A stretch of DNA of 64,000 nucleotides from CF-46 sp963760735 (lineage in GTDB: Bacteria > Chloroflexota > Limnocylindria > Limnocylindrales > CSP1-4): contig CAVXEB010000004.1 of NCBI GenBank assembly GCA_963760735.1, positions 620,001 to 684,000 of the forward strand. The letters are read 5' to 3'. The notes beneath the pieces were generated by a model. That model was not told where the DNA came from, did no database searches, and saw only the letters and a program-made list of their open reading frames with translations. Below, one piece after another: positions 44,220 through 52,691 of the stretch. Made by a program: the position numbers and the translations under genes. Position 1 is the first letter of the stretch, and each line of letters starts with the position of its first letter.

Positions 44220-45287
44220 TCAGGCGAACCGCTCGAGGTCGGCGAGCGGCACCGGTCGGGGCGGATCGTCGCCGAAGACCACCCAGCCGGCCTCGAGGAA
44301 CGTCCCGCCGGCGAACCGCCGGATCCCGGCGAGGCCGGCCCACCGACCCTCCTCGCCGGCGTGCTCGCCCGACCGGACGCGGACGTGATCCGCCGGCGGG
44401 GCCGCGACGTCGACGCCCGGCGCGTCGAAGACGAGGGCGGGCGGATCGACCGAGATCGCGACCGTCATCCCGGCGAGCGCCTCGAGGATGGCCGCGATCG
44501 GCCCAGCGATCGGACGCCGGATCACCCCGTCGAGGATCAGGACCGCGAACGGTGGCAGTCGGTGCAACGCCGCCCGCTGGCGGGCCTCGGACGCGAGGAA
44601 GTCGCGTCGCTCCTTGCCGGCGAGCCCGCTGACGACGACGCCGCGGACGCCCATCGCCCGGGCACGCGTGAGGGCCTCGGCATCGACCCGCGACCCGATC
44701 ACGAGGATCGTGCCGGCCAGACCGACGTCGAGCGAGGTCGAGCGGAGCCGCCCATGACGGACGTCGCCCCGATCGCCACCGAGCGACAGGCGGCCGCTCG
44801 TCGGGTCGCCGAGGGCCTCGACGCCGGACAGGGCCCGGCCCTGCGCCTGGACGCGGACGCCGATCCCGGGCCGGATCTCGCGGACGACGCCCGCGATCGG
44901 GCAGTCGATCGCCTCGACGTGCTCCCCGACGGCGATCATCCAGTGGCCGCCGTGCTCGAACGCGAGCTCGCCGCCGTCCGCGCCGAGCGTCCGCCGAAGC
45001 CGGGCGGACTCCCCGGCCGCGGTCCACCGGGCGCCGGGACGGGCGTCGGCGTCGGTCGAGCCGGCCGGCAGCTCGACGAGATGCGGGTCGCGGACTCGCT
45101 CGGCGATCGTCGTCCCGGCCACGATCGCGTCGCCGGTGCTCACGAGGGGCCGGTCTCCCGGTCCGAGCTGGAAGCCGACCTCGATCGCGTCGTCGAGCAG
45201 GGCCCGGCGGGTGACCAGGTCCAGGCCGCGCCCGTGCGGACGGGCGGTGCCGTCCTCGAGATCCTCGGGCCGGACGGTCGTCGTCAT
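44220..45287 (-). CDS. Unknown protein with barrel-sandwich-like and KOW-like segments, partner of GlmL-like ATPase
   Basis: This 355-residue soluble protein belongs to a family I cannot name. Two segments resemble barrel-sandwich (lipoyl/biotinyl-like) or RnfC-type hybrid motifs: GDRPLVSTGDAIVAGTTIAE at about residues 43-62 and CPIAGVVREIRPGIGVRVQAQG near 130-151. There is no MKM lipoyl/biotin lysine motif. A Rossmann-like centre follows (GTILVIGSRVDAEALTRARAMGVRGVVVSG ... FAVLILDGV). The end looks KOW-like (DHVRVRSGEHAGEEGRWAGLAG). It overlaps the GlmL-like gene by four bases and precedes tsaE by one base. A shared role with GlmL is inferred from position. Confidence 0.6.
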   Translation of the reverse strand: MTTTVRPEDLEDGTARPHGRGLDLVTRRALLDDAIEVGFQLGPGDRPLVSTGDAIVAGTTIAERVRDPHLVELPAGSTDADARPGARWTAAGESARLRRTLGADGGELAFEHGGHWMIAVGEHVEAIDCPIAGVVREIRPGIGVRVQAQGRALSGVEALGDPTSGRLSLGGDRGDVRHGRLRSTSLDVGLAGTILVIGSRVDAEALTRARAMGVRGVVVSGLAGKERRDFLASEARQRAALHRLPPFAVLILDGVIRRPIAGPIAAILEALAGMTVAISVDPPALVFDAPGVDVAAPPADHVRVRSGEHAGEEGRWAGLAGIRRFAGGTFLEAGWVVFGDDPPRPVPLADLERFA

Positions 45288-46915
45288 CGGTCGCGGGTCA
45301 GCCAGAGCGATTCCTGCCAGGCATCCAGCAGCTCGCGGCGCCGTTCGAGGCGGTCCGGCAGGCGGAGCGGCACGTCGCGCAGGTCGACGAGCAGCCCGCC
45401 GAGACCGCCGCCGACGTCGACCGCGAACCGCCGGCCCCGGACGCCGAGCCGGATCGCGTCCTTGAAGTGGAACTCGGCCGTGGCGATCTCGCCCGGTGGA
45501 AGGTCGACGAGCTCGAGGCCGCCCGGAACGAGGTCGGTTTCGGAAGCACCCGTCCCGGCGTGGATCGTCAGCTTCCCGGCCGTCGGCCCGGCCCGGATCC
45601 CGGCCGGGATCACGACGCTGCCGAGCGGGGTCAGGACGTCGTCGACGAGGTCGATCAGGGCCTGGCGGCGCTCGATCGGGTCGGGGATCACGCCGAGCGT
45701 GCCGAGCAGGCGGGCGTGGTCCTGGGCGATGGCGATCGCGGCGGGCCGCCGGACGACGTCCGCCAGGGCGAGGGCCACCGCCGGTCCCGGCGCCGACGCG
45801 AACGCGCCACCGCCGACGACGACGAGATCCGGCGCCGGCAGGGCGGACTGTTCGGGGGTCGCCTCGACGAGCACGCCCAGCGCGGCCCGGGCCGCGGCGA
45901 GGCGAAGGCGCGCTCCATCGCCGGCAATCGCCGACCACGGCCAGAGCCGAAGCTCACGCAGCCGGTCGCGCAGCCGGTGGCGGTCCAGCGAGATCGTCGA
46001 CCAGGCGAGGACCCGGTCCACCGTGACATCGTCCGGGTCGGGCGGCACGAGGCAGGCATCGGCCACGATCGAGACCTGGGCGGTCGCGTCGCTGCCACCC
46101 GTGCCCGGGCTCGCTGTCGCTCGGAGGCCGCCGTCGAAGCCGATCTCGATCAGCTCGATCCGCCGGTCGAGGACATCCGCGAGGGCGGCCGCGACCCGTC
46201 CCGCCGCGCGGCGGGGATCGTCCGGTCCGCCGCGGACCTCGTCGAGGAGCGTGCGGAGCGGCTCCCCCGGCGGGTCGCCGGTCAGCGCCGCCGGGGCGAG
46301 CACGATCTCGCCGGGCCGACCCGCACCAGCGGCCTCGATCCGGCCGAGGTGGTCGGCCATCGCCCCGGCGAGGATCACCGTGAGCTCCGGACGTCGGGCA
46401 ACGACACCGGCGACGATCGCCGTGAGCTCCTCCAGTTGGCGTCGCTCGTCGGCGCCGGGCGGGTCGCCGGCCCCGACGAGGAGGACGTCGACCGACGCGT
46501 CGAGCAGCTCGCGCGTCAGGGCGAGGGGCTCGAGCGTATCCCGGGTCGCACCCCGGGTCCGCCAGCCGGTGCTGCGAGCGGCCGCGAGGAGGGGTCCGAG
46601 CGCTCGATCCGAGACCGCGACCACCGCGAGCCCTCGCGCGGGCGCGCTGCGGGCGATCAGACGTGGCAGGTCGGCGGCGATCGTCGCGGGCTCGACGAGG
46701 CCGTCGTGCGGGGTGAGGCCGAGCGCGGCCCCGAGACCCGGGTCGGCGGCGAAGACCCGCCGGACGAGCTCGGTGCCCATCGCGTCGAGGTCCCCGGGGG
46801 CCGGCAACGCGAGCGAGCCGACGAGCCGCCAGCGATGGGCGAGCCGGCCGATCAGCGCGGCGGACGTGGTCGCGGCGCCGAGGTCGACGGCGAGGAAGGC
46901 CCGAGGATCGGTCAC
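45284..46915 (-). CDS. GlmL/MutL-like ASKHA ATPase (glutamate mutase L family)
   Basis: This 543-residue protein has an ASKHA phosphate-binding loop (AVDLGAATTSAALI) at the N-terminus and an adenosine motif (LVVVGGGAFASAPGPAVALALADVV) near residue 360, matching the glutamate mutase L family, thought to act as a reactivase or chaperone for B12-dependent mutases. After about residue 405 it has a beta-rich C-terminal domain (AGKLTIHAGTGASETDLVPGG ... FAVDVGGGLGGLLVDLRDVPLRLPDRL). No glutamate mutase or other B12 enzyme is encoded in this window. The GTG start has TAGCAT six bases upstream and no Shine-Dalgarno. The stop overlaps the next gene by ATGA. Confidence 0.75.
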   Translation of the reverse strand: MTDPRAFLAVDLGAATTSAALIGRLAHRWRLVGSLALPAPGDLDAMGTELVRRVFAADPGLGAALGLTPHDGLVEPATIAADLPRLIARSAPARGLAVVAVSDRALGPLLAAARSTGWRTRGATRDTLEPLALTRELLDASVDVLLVGAGDPPGADERRQLEELTAIVAGVVARRPELTVILAGAMADHLGRIEAAGAGRPGEIVLAPAALTGDPPGEPLRTLLDEVRGGPDDPRRAAGRVAAALADVLDRRIELIEIGFDGGLRATASPGTGGSDATAQVSIVADACLVPPDPDDVTVDRVLAWSTISLDRHRLRDRLRELRLWPWSAIAGDGARLRLAAARAALGVLVEATPEQSALPAPDLVVVGGGAFASAPGPAVALALADVVRRPAAIAIAQDHARLLGTLGVIPDPIERRQALIDLVDDVLTPLGSVVIPAGIRAGPTAGKLTIHAGTGASETDLVPGGLELVDLPPGEIATAEFHFKDAIRLGVRGRRFAVDVGGGLGGLLVDLRDVPLRLPDRLERRRELLDAWQESLWLTRDR

Positions 46916-46921
46916 CGGGCC

Positions 46922-46927
46922 ATGCTA
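46922..46927 (-). promoter_or_regulatory. Putative -10 element for the GlmL-like gene
   Basis: TAGCAT on the minus strand is followed by six bases and the GTG at 46915. It would give a leaderless message starting the glmL-like to ridA section independently of the genes upstream. Confidence 0.5.
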
Positions 46928-46986
46928 CCCGGGTGCCGCGACGTCGGCCGACGACCGGCGCCGCCGGCCGGGGCCCTGACGTGGGG

Positions 46987-47277
46987 TCAGGCGTCCCAGG
47001 TGATCTCTTCGTCGATCTCCTCGAGCCGCGCGATCAGCAGCTCGATCCCTGCGTCGTCGGCCAGGATCTGCGAGGCGGATGCGTCCTCGCCGCCGAACAG
47101 CCCGCGCAGCACCGGGTCGAAGAACAGCATCGCATTCGCCCCGAGCGGGCGGTACGGGCGGCTGGCCTCGAGGAAATGGACCGCGGGCCCGGTCAGCCCA
47201 CGCATCTGGATCTCGCGGGCGACCCGTTCGACCAGCTCGTCGCGCTGCTCGTCGGTCCGCTCGTAGGAGAAGCTCAC
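46987..47277 (-). CDS. Small conserved-looking protein, 96 aa, unknown
   Basis: This acidic, mostly helical protein has no signal or membrane helix. A distinctive central stretch (VHFLEASRPYRPLGANAMLFFDPVLRGLFG) lies between a charged N-terminal helix and a Glu/Asp-rich C-terminal helix. I do not recognise a named family. Its ATG overlaps the macrodomain gene stop by four bases, so the two are translated together, and it lies 72 bases upstream of the GlmL-like gene. A role in the same module is possible but unproven. Confidence 0.6.
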   Translation of the reverse strand: MSFSYERTDEQRDELVERVAREIQMRGLTGPAVHFLEASRPYRPLGANAMLFFDPVLRGLFGGEDASASQILADDAGIELLIARLEEIDEEITWDA

Positions 47278-47840
47278 GCCGTGATCGTCCTTCCGACGAC
47301 CGGGCCGGACGACGTCCCGATCGGTCCGCCGGGCGCCGGGACGGCCGCCAGGGCAGCCTCGAACGCGTGGTACGCGGCCGCGCCGCGCATCGCGAAGATC
47401 ACGTGCTCGATCGTCGGCGATCGATCCAGCTCGTCGCGCACGGCGTGGACCGTCACCCGCGCGGCCTCGTCGAGCGGATAGCCGCCGACGCCCGTGCCCA
47501 GCGCCGGGAAGGCGATGCTCCGGATCCGCAGCTCCCGGGCTCGGGCCATCGCGCTCCGGACCGCCTTGTCGATGATCTCGCCGCTCGTCCGCCGGTCACG
47601 GTCGAGCGACACCGCGTGGACGACGACGCGCGCCGCAAGCTCTCCGGCGGGCGTGACGATCGCCTCGCCCAGGGGCACGGGCGCCTGGCGGACCGCGGCG
47701 AACTCGATCGTGTCGCCACCGGCCCGCTTGATCTCGCCGCCCACGCCCGTCGACATCCAGAGCGACAGGTTGGCGGCGTTCACGATCGCGTCGACCTCGA
47801 GATCGCAGATGTCGCCGTTCCAGAGTTCGATCCGAGCCAC
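47274..47840 (-). CDS. Macrodomain protein (ADP-ribose-binding)
   Basis: This 188-residue single macrodomain binds or hydrolyses ADP-ribose derivatives. IELWNGDICDLEVDAIVNAANLSLWMSTGVGGEIKRAGG contains the NAAN and GVGG elements, and IAFPALGTGVGGYPLDEAA is the second phosphate loop. It most resembles O-acetyl-ADP-ribose deacetylase/YmdB-type proteins. The GTG at 47840 is supported by GGAG seven bases upstream. Its first 61 bases overlap the end of alr in another frame, and it overlaps the 96-aa gene by ATGA. Confidence 0.9.
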   Translation of the reverse strand: MARIELWNGDICDLEVDAIVNAANLSLWMSTGVGGEIKRAGGDTIEFAAVRQAPVPLGEAIVTPAGELAARVVVHAVSLDRDRRTSGEIIDKAVRSAMARARELRIRSIAFPALGTGVGGYPLDEAARVTVHAVRDELDRSPTIEHVIFAMRGAAAYHAFEAALAAVPAPGGPIGTSSGPVVGRTITA

Positions 47841-49057
47841 GAGGTCTCCAGGGAAAGGGCACGGGTACCGGCGATTCCGGCCGGCGCATCGTACACCCGG
47901 GTCAACCGTGCGGACATGGCGGTCACGACCTCCCATGAGTTCGTGGTGCGCCATCGCGCCACCTCGCCCGCCTCGATCGATTCGCCGCCTTGGGTGCCGA
48001 TGAGCACCACTTCGTCATCGACGTCGACGGGACGGCCCGGCACGTCGGTCACGTCGATCATCGTGGCGTCCATCGCGACGTTGCCGACGGCGGGGACGCG
48101 GACCCCACGGACGAGGGCCGCGGCGCGGTTCGACAGCGCGCGGGGCCAGCCGTCGCCGTAGCCGATCGGGAGCGTGGCGACGCGGGTCGCTCGAACGGCC
48201 CGCCAGGTGGGCCCATAGGACACGCCGTGACCGACCGGCAGCTCGACGACCCGGACGGGACGGGCGCGCAGCGACAGGACCGGCCGAAGCCCGTCCGCGC
48301 CCGGGACGAAGGCCGCCGGCCCGAACCCGGGCCCGGCGAGCTCGTCAGGGACGAGGCCGTACGTGATCAGCCCGGGCCGGACCACGTCGTAGCGCGGGAC
48401 GTTGCCGAGCAGGATCGCCGCGCTCGCGGCGAGATGCCGGCGGGGCACCTCGATCCGGGCGTCCCGGAGCGACGCGAGGGCGGCCTCGTAGCGCCGGACC
48501 TGCTCGACCGTGATCGACTCGACCTCCGCCTCCTGGAGGTGGGTCCAGACGCCGCTCAGCCGCGCACCGGCCGCGACGATCCGGCCGGCGACATCGGCGA
48601 CCTCGTCGACCGCCGCGCCGCCCCGGCCCAGGCCGGTCTCGACCTCGAGCTCGATCGACAGATCGCCCACGACGCCGGCGGCCGACGCGGCCGCGAGCAG
48701 CCCGTCCACCGCCGGCCCGTTGCCCGCGGCGACGGCCAGCCCGGCCCGGGCAGCGACGGCGACCTCGCCCGGCGGGATCGGATAGAGGACGAGGATCGGA
48801 GCGACGATCCCGGACTCGCGGAGGAAGACGGCCTCGTCGAGGGTCGCGACACACAGCCCCGCGACCCCGGCCGCCTCGAGGGTCCGGGCGATCGGGACCA
48901 TCCCGTGACCGTAGGCGTCGGCCTTCACCACCGGCATGACCGCAGAACCGCCCGTCATCGTCCGGATCGCGCCGAGGTTGGCTTCGACCGCGGCGAGGTC
49001 GATCTCGATCCAGGCCGTCCTGCGGAGCGCCGGGAGACCGGCCTCGGCCAGCCGCAC
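47780..49057 (-). CDS. alr: Alanine racemase
   Basis: This 425-residue PLP enzyme makes D-alanine for peptidoglycan. The PLP lysine is in MPVVKADAYGHGMVPIA; RYDVVRPGLITYGL, HGVSYGPTW and VATLPIGYGDGWPR are Alr motifs, and the second catalytic tyrosine is in VSYG. The GTG at 49057 is chosen because it immediately precedes AEAGLPALRRTAWIEIDLAAVEANL. The normal family end (MSARLTRVYDA) is followed by about 35 extra residues of low character that overlap the macrodomain gene start by 61 bases, so this tail may be an artefact or a recent stop-codon loss. Confidence 0.93.
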   Translation of the reverse strand: MRLAEAGLPALRRTAWIEIDLAAVEANLGAIRTMTGGSAVMPVVKADAYGHGMVPIARTLEAAGVAGLCVATLDEAVFLRESGIVAPILVLYPIPPGEVAVAARAGLAVAAGNGPAVDGLLAAASAAGVVGDLSIELEVETGLGRGGAAVDEVADVAGRIVAAGARLSGVWTHLQEAEVESITVEQVRRYEAALASLRDARIEVPRRHLAASAAILLGNVPRYDVVRPGLITYGLVPDELAGPGFGPAAFVPGADGLRPVLSLRARPVRVVELPVGHGVSYGPTWRAVRATRVATLPIGYGDGWPRALSNRAAALVRGVRVPAVGNVAMDATMIDVTDVPGRPVDVDDEVVLIGTQGGESIEAGEVARWRTTNSWEVVTAMSARLTRVYDAPAGIAGTRALSLETSWLGSNSGTATSAISRSTRS

Positions 49058-49086
49058 CTCGATCGGCGGGCGGTCGGCTCCGCTGG

Positions 49087-50199
49087 TCAGGTGCCGGGCT
49101 CCGAGCGCTCGCTCGGTCCGACCGGCGCCGGGTCCCCGGCCGCCGGCACGTCCGCATCCGGGACCCGCAGGCCGAAGCCCAGGCGGCCCGCGGTCGCGCG
49201 TCGCTCGGCGATCGCGGCGAGGCGCTTGCGCGCCATCGCGATCGGCTCCGGCAGGTCCGAGGCGAGCAGGCCGGAGTCGCCGAGCCGCTCGCGGACCGCG
49301 TCGCCGGCCAGGCCGTGGAGGTAGACGCCGAGCCGGGCCGCGTCGTAGGGCTCGAGGTGCTGGGCGAGGAGCGATCCGATCGTCCCGCTCAGGACGTCGC
49401 CGGTCCCGCCGCTTGCCAGCGCCGGGTTCTCGAAGGGGGCGACCGACAGCCGCCCGTCGGGCGCGGCGATCACCGTCTTCGCGCCCTTCAGGACGACGAC
49501 CTGGCTCCAGGTCGTGGCCGCGTCGCGGGCGGCCACGGCCCGGGCGGCGTCGTCGCCGGTCAGGTCGCCGTCGGCATCGGGCTCGTGGCCGCTGCCCGCC
49601 CGGAGCCGGGCGAACTCGCCCGTGTGCGGCGTGAGGACCGACGGCCGCCGGTCGCCGTCCCACCAGTGCTCCTCGGTCGCGAGCGACCGGAGGGCCTCCG
49701 CGTCGAGCACGACCGGTGCGGTGCCGCCGTCGTCGCCGGCGGCGAGGAGCAGCCGGACGAGCTCGGCGGTCGCGAGGCCGGGCCGGAGGCCCGGCCCGAT
49801 GACGATCGCGTCGTGATCGTGGTCGAGGATCCGGGCCATGGCCGGCTCGGGGTCGATCTCCTCGACGTCGTCCTCCGGCAGGGCCATCGTCGTGGCCTCG
49901 ACGACCTTCGCGGCGAACAGCGGTTGGAGGGACTCCGGGACGGCGAGCGTGACGAGACCGGCGCCGGCCCGGCCGGCCGCGCGACAGACGAGCAGCGCGG
50001 CGCCGGCGTAGTCGAGCGACCCGGCGAGGACGAGCAGCTTGCCGAAGGCGCCCTTGTGGCCGCGCTTGTCGCGGGCCGGCAGGAGGCCGCTCGCGATCTG
50101 GTCGTCGAGGAGCTCCGCGCCCTCGACCGGCGGCTCCTTGGCCGTCGCGGCCCCTTCCGACGAGCTGACCCGGACGAACCCGAGCGGGCGCTCAGCCAC
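49087..50199 (-). CDS. nnrD: ADP-dependent NAD(P)H-hydrate dehydratase
   Basis: This 370-residue enzyme repairs hydrated NAD(P)H. GHKGAFGKLLVLAGSLDYAGAALL opens the ribokinase-like fold, AIVIGPGLRPG and LTPHTGEFARL are in the middle, and FENPALASGGTGDVLSGTIGSLL is the nucleotide-binding signature. The N-terminal epimerase domain (NnrE) usually fused in Nnr is absent. The GTG start at 50199 overlaps the acpS stop by eight bases. The C-terminal tail is Pro/Ala-rich. Confidence 0.9.
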   Translation of the reverse strand: MAERPLGFVRVSSSEGAATAKEPPVEGAELLDDQIASGLLPARDKRGHKGAFGKLLVLAGSLDYAGAALLVCRAAGRAGAGLVTLAVPESLQPLFAAKVVEATTMALPEDDVEEIDPEPAMARILDHDHDAIVIGPGLRPGLATAELVRLLLAAGDDGGTAPVVLDAEALRSLATEEHWWDGDRRPSVLTPHTGEFARLRAGSGHEPDADGDLTGDDAARAVAARDAATTWSQVVVLKGAKTVIAAPDGRLSVAPFENPALASGGTGDVLSGTIGSLLAQHLEPYDAARLGVYLHGLAGDAVRERLGDSGLLASDLPEPIAMARKRLAAIAERRATAGRLGFGLRVPDADVPAAGDPAPVGPSERSEPGT

Positions 50200-50770
50200 G
50201 ATCGACCTCGGGCTCCTCGCCCCGCTCCGCACGACGAACGTTCTCTTCGTGGAGCTCGCGAAGCCGGTCCATCCGGGCGAGCAGCCGCCGCTCGCGATCG
50301 TCGAGACGGTCCTCGATGTCGAGCGGGAAGACGTACTTGCCGCCGGCGGTCCGGATGCCAAACGCGATCGCGACCGCGTAGTCCGATTCGTGGCTGATCG
50401 AGACGGCGATCCGGTCCATCCCGAGCTGGTCGGCCCGCGACGCCGCGCGGCCGTGGAGGCGGACCGCCGGCTGTCCCGTCGGCAGCCGCTCGATCTCGAT
50501 GTCGCGCCAGCCGATGCCCCGGACCCCGAGCCCGAGGACCTTGCTCACGGCCTCCTTGGCGGCCCACCGGCCGGCGAAGGTCTCGGGCCGCATCCGGACG
50601 TAGCGCTGCTCGGCGGGTGTCAGGACCCGCTTCGAGAACCGCTCGCCGAACTTCTCGATCGATCCCCGGATCCGGTCGACCCGGATGATGTCGATCCCGA
50701 GCTCCGACGTCCCGATCGGGACGGCCATCCCCGACGCCCCGAGCGACGCGGTGTCGATCCGGCCGGCCAT
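50192..50770 (-). CDS. acpS: Holo-[acyl-carrier-protein] synthase with C-terminal extension
   Basis: This 192-residue protein transfers phosphopantetheine to acyl carrier protein. ELGIDIIRVDRI and FAGRWAAKEAVSKVLGLGVRG are the magnesium and CoA sites of AcpS, and MDRIAVSISHESDYAVAIAF ends the domain near residue 138. About 55 more residues follow (PLDIEDRLDDRERRLLARMDRLRELHEENVRRAERG), a charged probable coiled coil not found in standard AcpS of about 125 residues. An N-terminal extension of about 20 residues precedes the domain; an ATG at 50728 could be the true start. Confidence 0.88.
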   Translation of the reverse strand: MAGRIDTASLGASGMAVPIGTSELGIDIIRVDRIRGSIEKFGERFSKRVLTPAEQRYVRMRPETFAGRWAAKEAVSKVLGLGVRGIGWRDIEIERLPTGQPAVRLHGRAASRADQLGMDRIAVSISHESDYAVAIAFGIRTAGGKYVFPLDIEDRLDDRERRLLARMDRLRELHEENVRRAERGEEPEVDRG

Positions 50771-50781
50771 CGTCGCAAGGC

Positions 50782-52614
50782 CTACTCGACCGTGACCGAC
50801 TTCGCCAGGTTCCGCGGCTGGTCGACGTCCGTGCCGCGGGCCACCGCCACGTGATAGGCGAACAGCTGGAGCGGAATGATCCCGATCACCGGGCCGAGGG
50901 CCTCGTGGATGTCCGGCACGAACCAGACGTCGTCGGCGTACCGCCGGATCCGGGCGTCGCCCTCGGTGGCGACCGCGATCACCCGGGCGTCGCGGGCTCG
51001 GCCCTCCATGACGTTGCTGATCACCTTGTCGTAGACCCGCGACTTCGTCGCCACCGCCACGAGCGGGTATTCGGCGTCGAGGAGCGAGATCGGTCCGTGC
51101 TTCAGCTCGCCGGCCGCGTAGCCCTCGGCGTGGACGTAGCTGACCTCCTTGAGCTTCAGCGCGCCCTCGAGCGCGGTCGGCATCCCGTACCCGCGGCCGA
51201 CGAACATGAAGCCCCGGGAGTTGACGTAGCGGCGGGCGATCTCCGGCGCGACGGCCTCGGCGGTGTCGAGCGTCCGCTGGGCCGCGCCCGGCAGCGCGTG
51301 GAGTGCGTCGGCCAGCTCGGCCTCCTGCTCGTCGGTCAGCGTCCCCCGGACCCGCGCGATCGCCGCGGCCAGGATCACGAGCGTCGTGACCTGGGTCGTG
51401 AACGTCTTCGACGCCGCGACCGCGATCTCCGGCCCCGCCTGGAGGAAGACGACGGCGTCCGCCTCGCGGGTGATCGCCGAGCCCACGGTGTTCGTGACCG
51501 CGACGATCGGGCTGCCCTGCTCCCGCGCGTGACGCGTCGGGGCGATCGTGTCGGCCGTCTCACCGGACTGCGTCACGGCGATCACGAGGGTCTTCCCGTC
51601 GAGCGGCGGCGGGCTGTAGCGGAACTCGGAGCCGACGGTCGCCCGCGCCGGGAGCCCCGTCCACTCCTGGAGCGCAGCGGCGCCGACGAGCGCGGCGTAG
51701 TAGGCCGACCCGCAGGCCACGAGCTCGATCCGGGTCGCGGCCAGGAGCTGGTCGGCGAGACCGTCGATCTCCTCGAGCCGGATCCGGCCGTCGCGGGTCA
51801 CCCGCCCGGCGATGCACTGGCGGAGCGCCTCGGGCTGCTCGTGGATCTCCTTGGCCATGAAATGGTCGAAGCCGCCCTTCTCGGCGGCTTCGGGTGTCCA
51901 GTCGATGATCGTCTCGGCTCGCTGGCGGGGGTTGCCGTGGATGTCCGTGATCACGACGCCGGTGGGTCGGACGTCGGCGACGTCGCCCTCCTCGAGGAAG
52001 ACGATCCGGTTCGTGTGGGCGAGGATCGCGGCGACGTCGCTCGCGATGAAGCTCTCCTCGCCGTGGAGCCCGACGACGAGCGGCACGTTCTGGCGGGCGC
52101 CGACGAGCCGGCTCACCTCGCCCTTGTGCATGACGACGAGGGCGTACGCCCCTTCCAGCTGGCCGAGCGCCGACCGGACCGCGTCGGCCAGGTCGCCGGC
52201 GTAGGCCTCCTCGACGAGATGCGCGATCGCCTCCGTGTCGGTCTCCGACGTCAGGAGGTGACCACGCGCCTCGAGGCCGTCGCGGAGCTCGCTGAAGTTC
52301 TCGATGATCCCGTTGTGGATGACCGTGACGTTGCCGGTGCAGTCCTGGTGCGGATGGGCGTTCAGGTCGTTCGGCCGGCCGTGGGTTGCCCAGCGCGTGT
52401 GGGCGAGCCCGATCGCGGCGTGCGGCGTGCGGTCCGCGATCGCGGTCTGGAGGTTCGAGAGCTTGCCGGCCTTCTTCTCGACGAAGAGGTCGCCTTCCTC
52501 GTCGACCAGGGCGATGCCCGCGGAGTCGTAGCCGCGGTACTCGAGCCGCTGGAGGCCCTCGATGAGGATCGGGCCCGCCTCCCGGGGGCCGGTGTAACCG
52601 ACGATGCCGCACAT
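50782..52614 (-). CDS. glmS: Glutamine--fructose-6-phosphate aminotransferase
   Basis: This 610-residue enzyme makes glucosamine-6-phosphate, the first committed step to UDP-GlcNAc. Cys2 of MCGIVGYTG is the glutaminase nucleophile; HTRWATHGRPNDLNAHPH and NGIIENF complete that domain. Two SIS domains follow (ACGSAYYAAL, TQSGETADTIAP, GRGYGMPTALEGALKLKEVSYVHAEGYAAGELKHGPISLLD) and the end is PRNLAKSVTVE. GGAGGGAG lies upstream. No glmS ribozyme-like element is apparent in the 77-base gap after glmM. Confidence 0.96.
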   Translation of the reverse strand: MCGIVGYTGPREAGPILIEGLQRLEYRGYDSAGIALVDEEGDLFVEKKAGKLSNLQTAIADRTPHAAIGLAHTRWATHGRPNDLNAHPHQDCTGNVTVIHNGIIENFSELRDGLEARGHLLTSETDTEAIAHLVEEAYAGDLADAVRSALGQLEGAYALVVMHKGEVSRLVGARQNVPLVVGLHGEESFIASDVAAILAHTNRIVFLEEGDVADVRPTGVVITDIHGNPRQRAETIIDWTPEAAEKGGFDHFMAKEIHEQPEALRQCIAGRVTRDGRIRLEEIDGLADQLLAATRIELVACGSAYYAALVGAAALQEWTGLPARATVGSEFRYSPPPLDGKTLVIAVTQSGETADTIAPTRHAREQGSPIVAVTNTVGSAITREADAVVFLQAGPEIAVAASKTFTTQVTTLVILAAAIARVRGTLTDEQEAELADALHALPGAAQRTLDTAEAVAPEIARRYVNSRGFMFVGRGYGMPTALEGALKLKEVSYVHAEGYAAGELKHGPISLLDAEYPLVAVATKSRVYDKVISNVMEGRARDARVIAVATEGDARIRRYADDVWFVPDIHEALGPVIGIIPLQLFAYHVAVARGTDVDQPRNLAKSVTVE

Positions 52615-52691
52615 GTCGCTGATCTCCCTCCGCGTCCCGCGGCAGCGACCGCCGGGCCTGATCGGTGTCCTGCGCCCTGGAGCGCCGGCGC

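Noticed and set aside
43986..46979. A 997-codon open frame on the plus strand
   Set aside because: Antisense to tsaE, the barrel-sandwich-type protein and the GlmL-like gene; low-complexity Arg/Ser/Pro composition typical of GC-rich shadow frames.
52615..52691. glmS ribozyme
   Set aside because: The gap before glmS is only 77 bases and lacks the pseudoknotted core; it holds a palindrome next to the glmM stop and a Shine-Dalgarno.
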